Assembly (NCBI GenBank): GCA_900556615.1
Contig: USPP01000073.1
Location: 1-7,264 of the forward strand
Source of the DNA: an uncultured Eubacteriales bacterium
Lineage (GTDB): Bacteria > Bacillota > Clostridia > Oscillospirales > CAG-272
Length of the DNA: 7,264 nucleotides
Direction: 5' to 3'
The notes under the pieces: generated by a model
Seen by the model: the letters and a program-made list of their open reading frames with translations, nothing else
Databases searched by the model: none
Told to the model about the DNA's origin: nothing
Position numbers and translations under genes: made by a program
Shown: one piece after another, positions 5,193 to 7,264 of the stretch
How the letters are laid out: each line of letters begins with the position of its first letter
Numbering within the stretch: position 1 is the first letter of the stretch

Positions 5193-7264
5193 ATGACTGA
5201 ATTTATCCTCGGCACTGCCGGAAGCGGTAAAAGTACCCTGATCTCAAAACGTATAGCGAACGATCTTTCCTGCGGTAAAAAGGTGATTCTTCTTGTCCCC
5301 GAGCAAACGGCGATGAATGCAGAGGATGCGGTATGCACCGAAACACAAAACAGGAATATTCCGCAAACCGAGCTTGAAATTTTAAATTTTAAACGTTTGT
5401 GCAACCGCGTTTTCAGAGAATACGGCGGCATAGCCTATAATTCAATATCCGGAGGAGCAAAAGCGCTTATCTTATGGAAAGCGCTTTTCTCTTCTGCACC
5501 TGTTTTAAAAAGATACAAGAGTGAGCTGGAAGACGCAAAACGATTTATTCCTCTTCTTTTATCGGAGATCTCGGAATTCAAATCCTACAATATAACGCCC
5601 GCACATCTCGCAGAGGCAGCAAAAGAAATTAAGGATGAGGATATATCTCTCTCCGAAAAGCTATCCGATCTCTCGGTAATTTTTTCCCAGTATGAATATT
5701 TTTCAAAAAAGGATTTCAGTGATCCCTCCGATGATCTGACACGCCTTGCACAGCTTTTAAAAAAACACAATTTCTTTTCCGGAATTAATCTATATATTGA
5801 TTCTTTTTCCGGCTTTACTCCGCAGGAATACACTGTGCTTTCTTATGCTTTCCGACAAGCCGATCAAATTACGGTATCACTTTGCCTTTCAAGCGACAAG
5901 GAAGAGTTTGCGTTCGATAACGTAAGAAAAACTTTTACGGAATTAAAAAAACTCGCCTCAAGGGTTTCCGAGGATATAAAAATTACATTTTTGGAGAAAT
6001 CGTTCCGTTTCGACTCCCCTGCTCTCTCTTTTTTAGAAAAAAATCTATGGAAAATCGGTGACAGCGAAGTTTATGACGGAAATTCCGATGCTGTAAAAAC
6101 CGTTGTTGCTACCGGTATATACGCTGAAGCGGAATTTGTTGCAAGTGACATAGCGTCAAAGATACGCCGCGGCGCTTTATATCGGGATTTTGCGGTAATT
6201 GCCAGAAACATTGAAAATTATTACGGCGTTATAGACGCTTTTTTCGCTCAATACGATATTCCCTGCCATATCTCTGTCAAAGCGGAATTATGCGAGAAGC
6301 CACTGTTTAAATTAGTGCTCAGCGCTCTTAATATCAAAAACAACGGCTGGAATACAGAAGACGTTGTTATATTTATGAAAACCGGGCTTTCCCCTATAAC
6401 CCCCGACGAGTGCGACGAGCTTGAAGCCTATGCCTATCAATGGAATATCTTTGGAAAACGCTGGTATGAGGACTCCGATTGGTTTATGAATCCCAACGGA
6501 TATACCGATATAATGACGGAGGAAAGCCTTGAGCTTCTGAAAAGAGTCAATTCTATACGGAAGAAAATTGTTTTACCTCTTTCAAAGCTTTTTGAGGCAT
6601 TTGACGGAAGTCGTACAATAAAAGAACTGTGCTATGCACTTTACGATTTTCTCATCGATATCGGAGCGAATCTTAAAATTTCCGATACCGCAGACGACGA
6701 TGAGATAAGAATCTGGAACAGCTTTTGCGGTGCGCTGGATGTTCTCGTCAACATCTTGCCGGACATAAAAGCGGACTCCGTTTTATTTGCCAATCTGTTT
6801 ACCCTTGTCGTGAATCAAACCAACGTAGGAAATCTTCCCTCTGTCATCGATGAAGTTACTGTTGGTTCTGCCGATAAAATACGAACCAATCATGTAAAAC
6901 ATGTTTATCTTTTAGGGGTAAACGAAGGTATTTTCCCAGCCGCCTGTACCGAAAACGGACTATTTACCGATAATGACAAGGCTATGCTTGAAACCTGCGG
7001 AATCATTCTTTCTCCCGACAGTAATCTTTTATCCGTAAACGAGCTTTACTATTTTTACACCGCAGCCTGCTGTGCATCGGAAAGCGTCACGGTAATATGC
7101 TCCTCTTCGGAGATTTCCGGAAAAGAACAGAAGCCCTCTGCTGCATTTATAAGGGTACGAGAGATGTTCCCGGATTCCGAAAAAATTTCTACCGAAAAGC
7201 TTTCGCTTTCGGATAGAATTCAAAACAAGAACGCAGCGTTTGCTCTCTGTACGCTTGCATCAGA
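5193..7264 (+). CDS. addB: ATP-dependent helicase/nuclease subunit AddB (partial, N-terminal 690 codons)
   Basis: AddB pairs with AddA to process double-strand breaks and load RecA, the Gram-positive counterpart of RecBCD. The gene runs off the right edge; the family is about 1,100-1,160 aa, so roughly 60% is present. The N-terminus has a Walker A motif, GTAGSGKS (7-14), followed by VILLVPEQTAMNAE, the typical AddB opening. The helicase-like half continues to VTVGSADKIR (555-564) and HVYLLGVNEGIFPA (570-583), which match the family's conserved VGxxDrsR and GVNdGvFP segments. The C-terminal nuclease domain and the Fe-S cysteines that staple it lie outside the window. ATG 5193 is supported by AAAAGG at 5178-5183. 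The reading frame is open throughout. addA would be expected further right. The spacing to the upstream topoisomerase gene (46 bp) suggests one transcript. Confidence 0.95.
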   Translation, partial: MTEFILGTAGSGKSTLISKRIANDLSCGKKVILLVPEQTAMNAEDAVCTETQNRNIPQTELEILNFKRLCNRVFREYGGIAYNSISGGAKALILWKALFSSAPVLKRYKSELEDAKRFIPLLLSEISEFKSYNITPAHLAEAAKEIKDEDISLSEKLSDLSVIFSQYEYFSKKDFSDPSDDLTRLAQLLKKHNFFSGINLYIDSFSGFTPQEYTVLSYAFRQADQITVSLCLSSDKEEFAFDNVRKTFTELKKLASRVSEDIKITFLEKSFRFDSPALSFLEKNLWKIGDSEVYDGNSDAVKTVVATGIYAEAEFVASDIASKIRRGALYRDFAVIARNIENYYGVIDAFFAQYDIPCHISVKAELCEKPLFKLVLSALNIKNNGWNTEDVVIFMKTGLSPITPDECDELEAYAYQWNIFGKRWYEDSDWFMNPNGYTDIMTEESLELLKRVNSIRKKIVLPLSKLFEAFDGSRTIKELCYALYDFLIDIGANLKISDTADDDEIRIWNSFCGALDVLVNILPDIKADSVLFANLFTLVVNQTNVGNLPSVIDEVTVGSADKIRTNHVKHVYLLGVNEGIFPAACTENGLFTDNDKAMLETCGIILSPDSNLLSVNELYYFYTAACCASESVTVICSSSEISGKEQKPSAAFIRVREMFPDSEKISTEKLSLSDRIQNKNAAFALCTLAS

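Noticed and set aside
1..7264. CRISPR arrays, insertion sequences, tRNA or rRNA genes
   Set aside because: I saw no regularly spaced repeats, transposase motifs, cloverleaf-like segments or rRNA signatures anywhere in the window.

Overview
The window reads as a chromosomal segment of a low-to-moderate-GC Gram-positive anaerobe, most likely of the class Clostridia (Oscillospirales-like). The pointers are the order nusB – TsaD/Kae1 paralog – xseA, an AddB-type rather than RecB-type repair nuclease subunit, a short clostridial QueG-like iron-sulfur protein, a divergent second type IIA topoisomerase B subunit, AGGAGG-type ribosome binding sites and SigA-consensus promoters. This placement comes from gene content and motifs, not from a search.

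Left block (1-1965, minus strand): a tight three-gene operon transcribed leftward: nusB, a TsaD/Kae1-family paralog, then xseA (5' half only; it runs off the left edge). The genes are 5 and 12 bp apart and the Shine-Dalgarno sites overlap or abut the preceding stop codons. A perfect SigA promoter (TTGACA-N17-TATAAT) lies upstream of nusB.

Middle (1966-2237): a non-coding interval holding the nusB promoter and a second, rightward promoter that is also a perfect consensus (TTGACA-N17-TATAAT with an extended -10 TG). It has no recognisable gene downstream and points into the 3' end of the QueG-like gene on the opposite strand. It may drive a small or antisense RNA; this is the most unexplained signal in the window.

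Right block: the QueG-like reductase gene (2238-3077, minus) is divergent from a complete but diverged GyrB/ParE-family topoisomerase subunit (3143-5146, plus). The 65-bp gap between them holds a promoter-like site for the reductase gene placed so close to its ATG that the mRNA would be nearly leaderless. The same palindromic TTGCAA box may serve the topoisomerase side too. The topoisomerase gene is followed after 46 bp by addB (5193 to the right edge), the helicase-like/nuclease subunit of the AddAB double-strand-break repair enzyme, with only its first 690 codons in the window.

Functionally the segment groups housekeeping DNA and RNA metabolism: transcription antitermination (NusB), ExoVII, a TsaD-like ATPase fold, a cobalamin/Fe-S reductase family member, DNA topology and AddAB recombinational repair. 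I see no mobile element, CRISPR array, tRNA or rRNA. No clearly novel multi-gene system is visible; the best candidates for novelty are the orphan promoter with its possible RNA, the near-leaderless divergent promoter, the TsaD paralog and the atypical topoisomerase.
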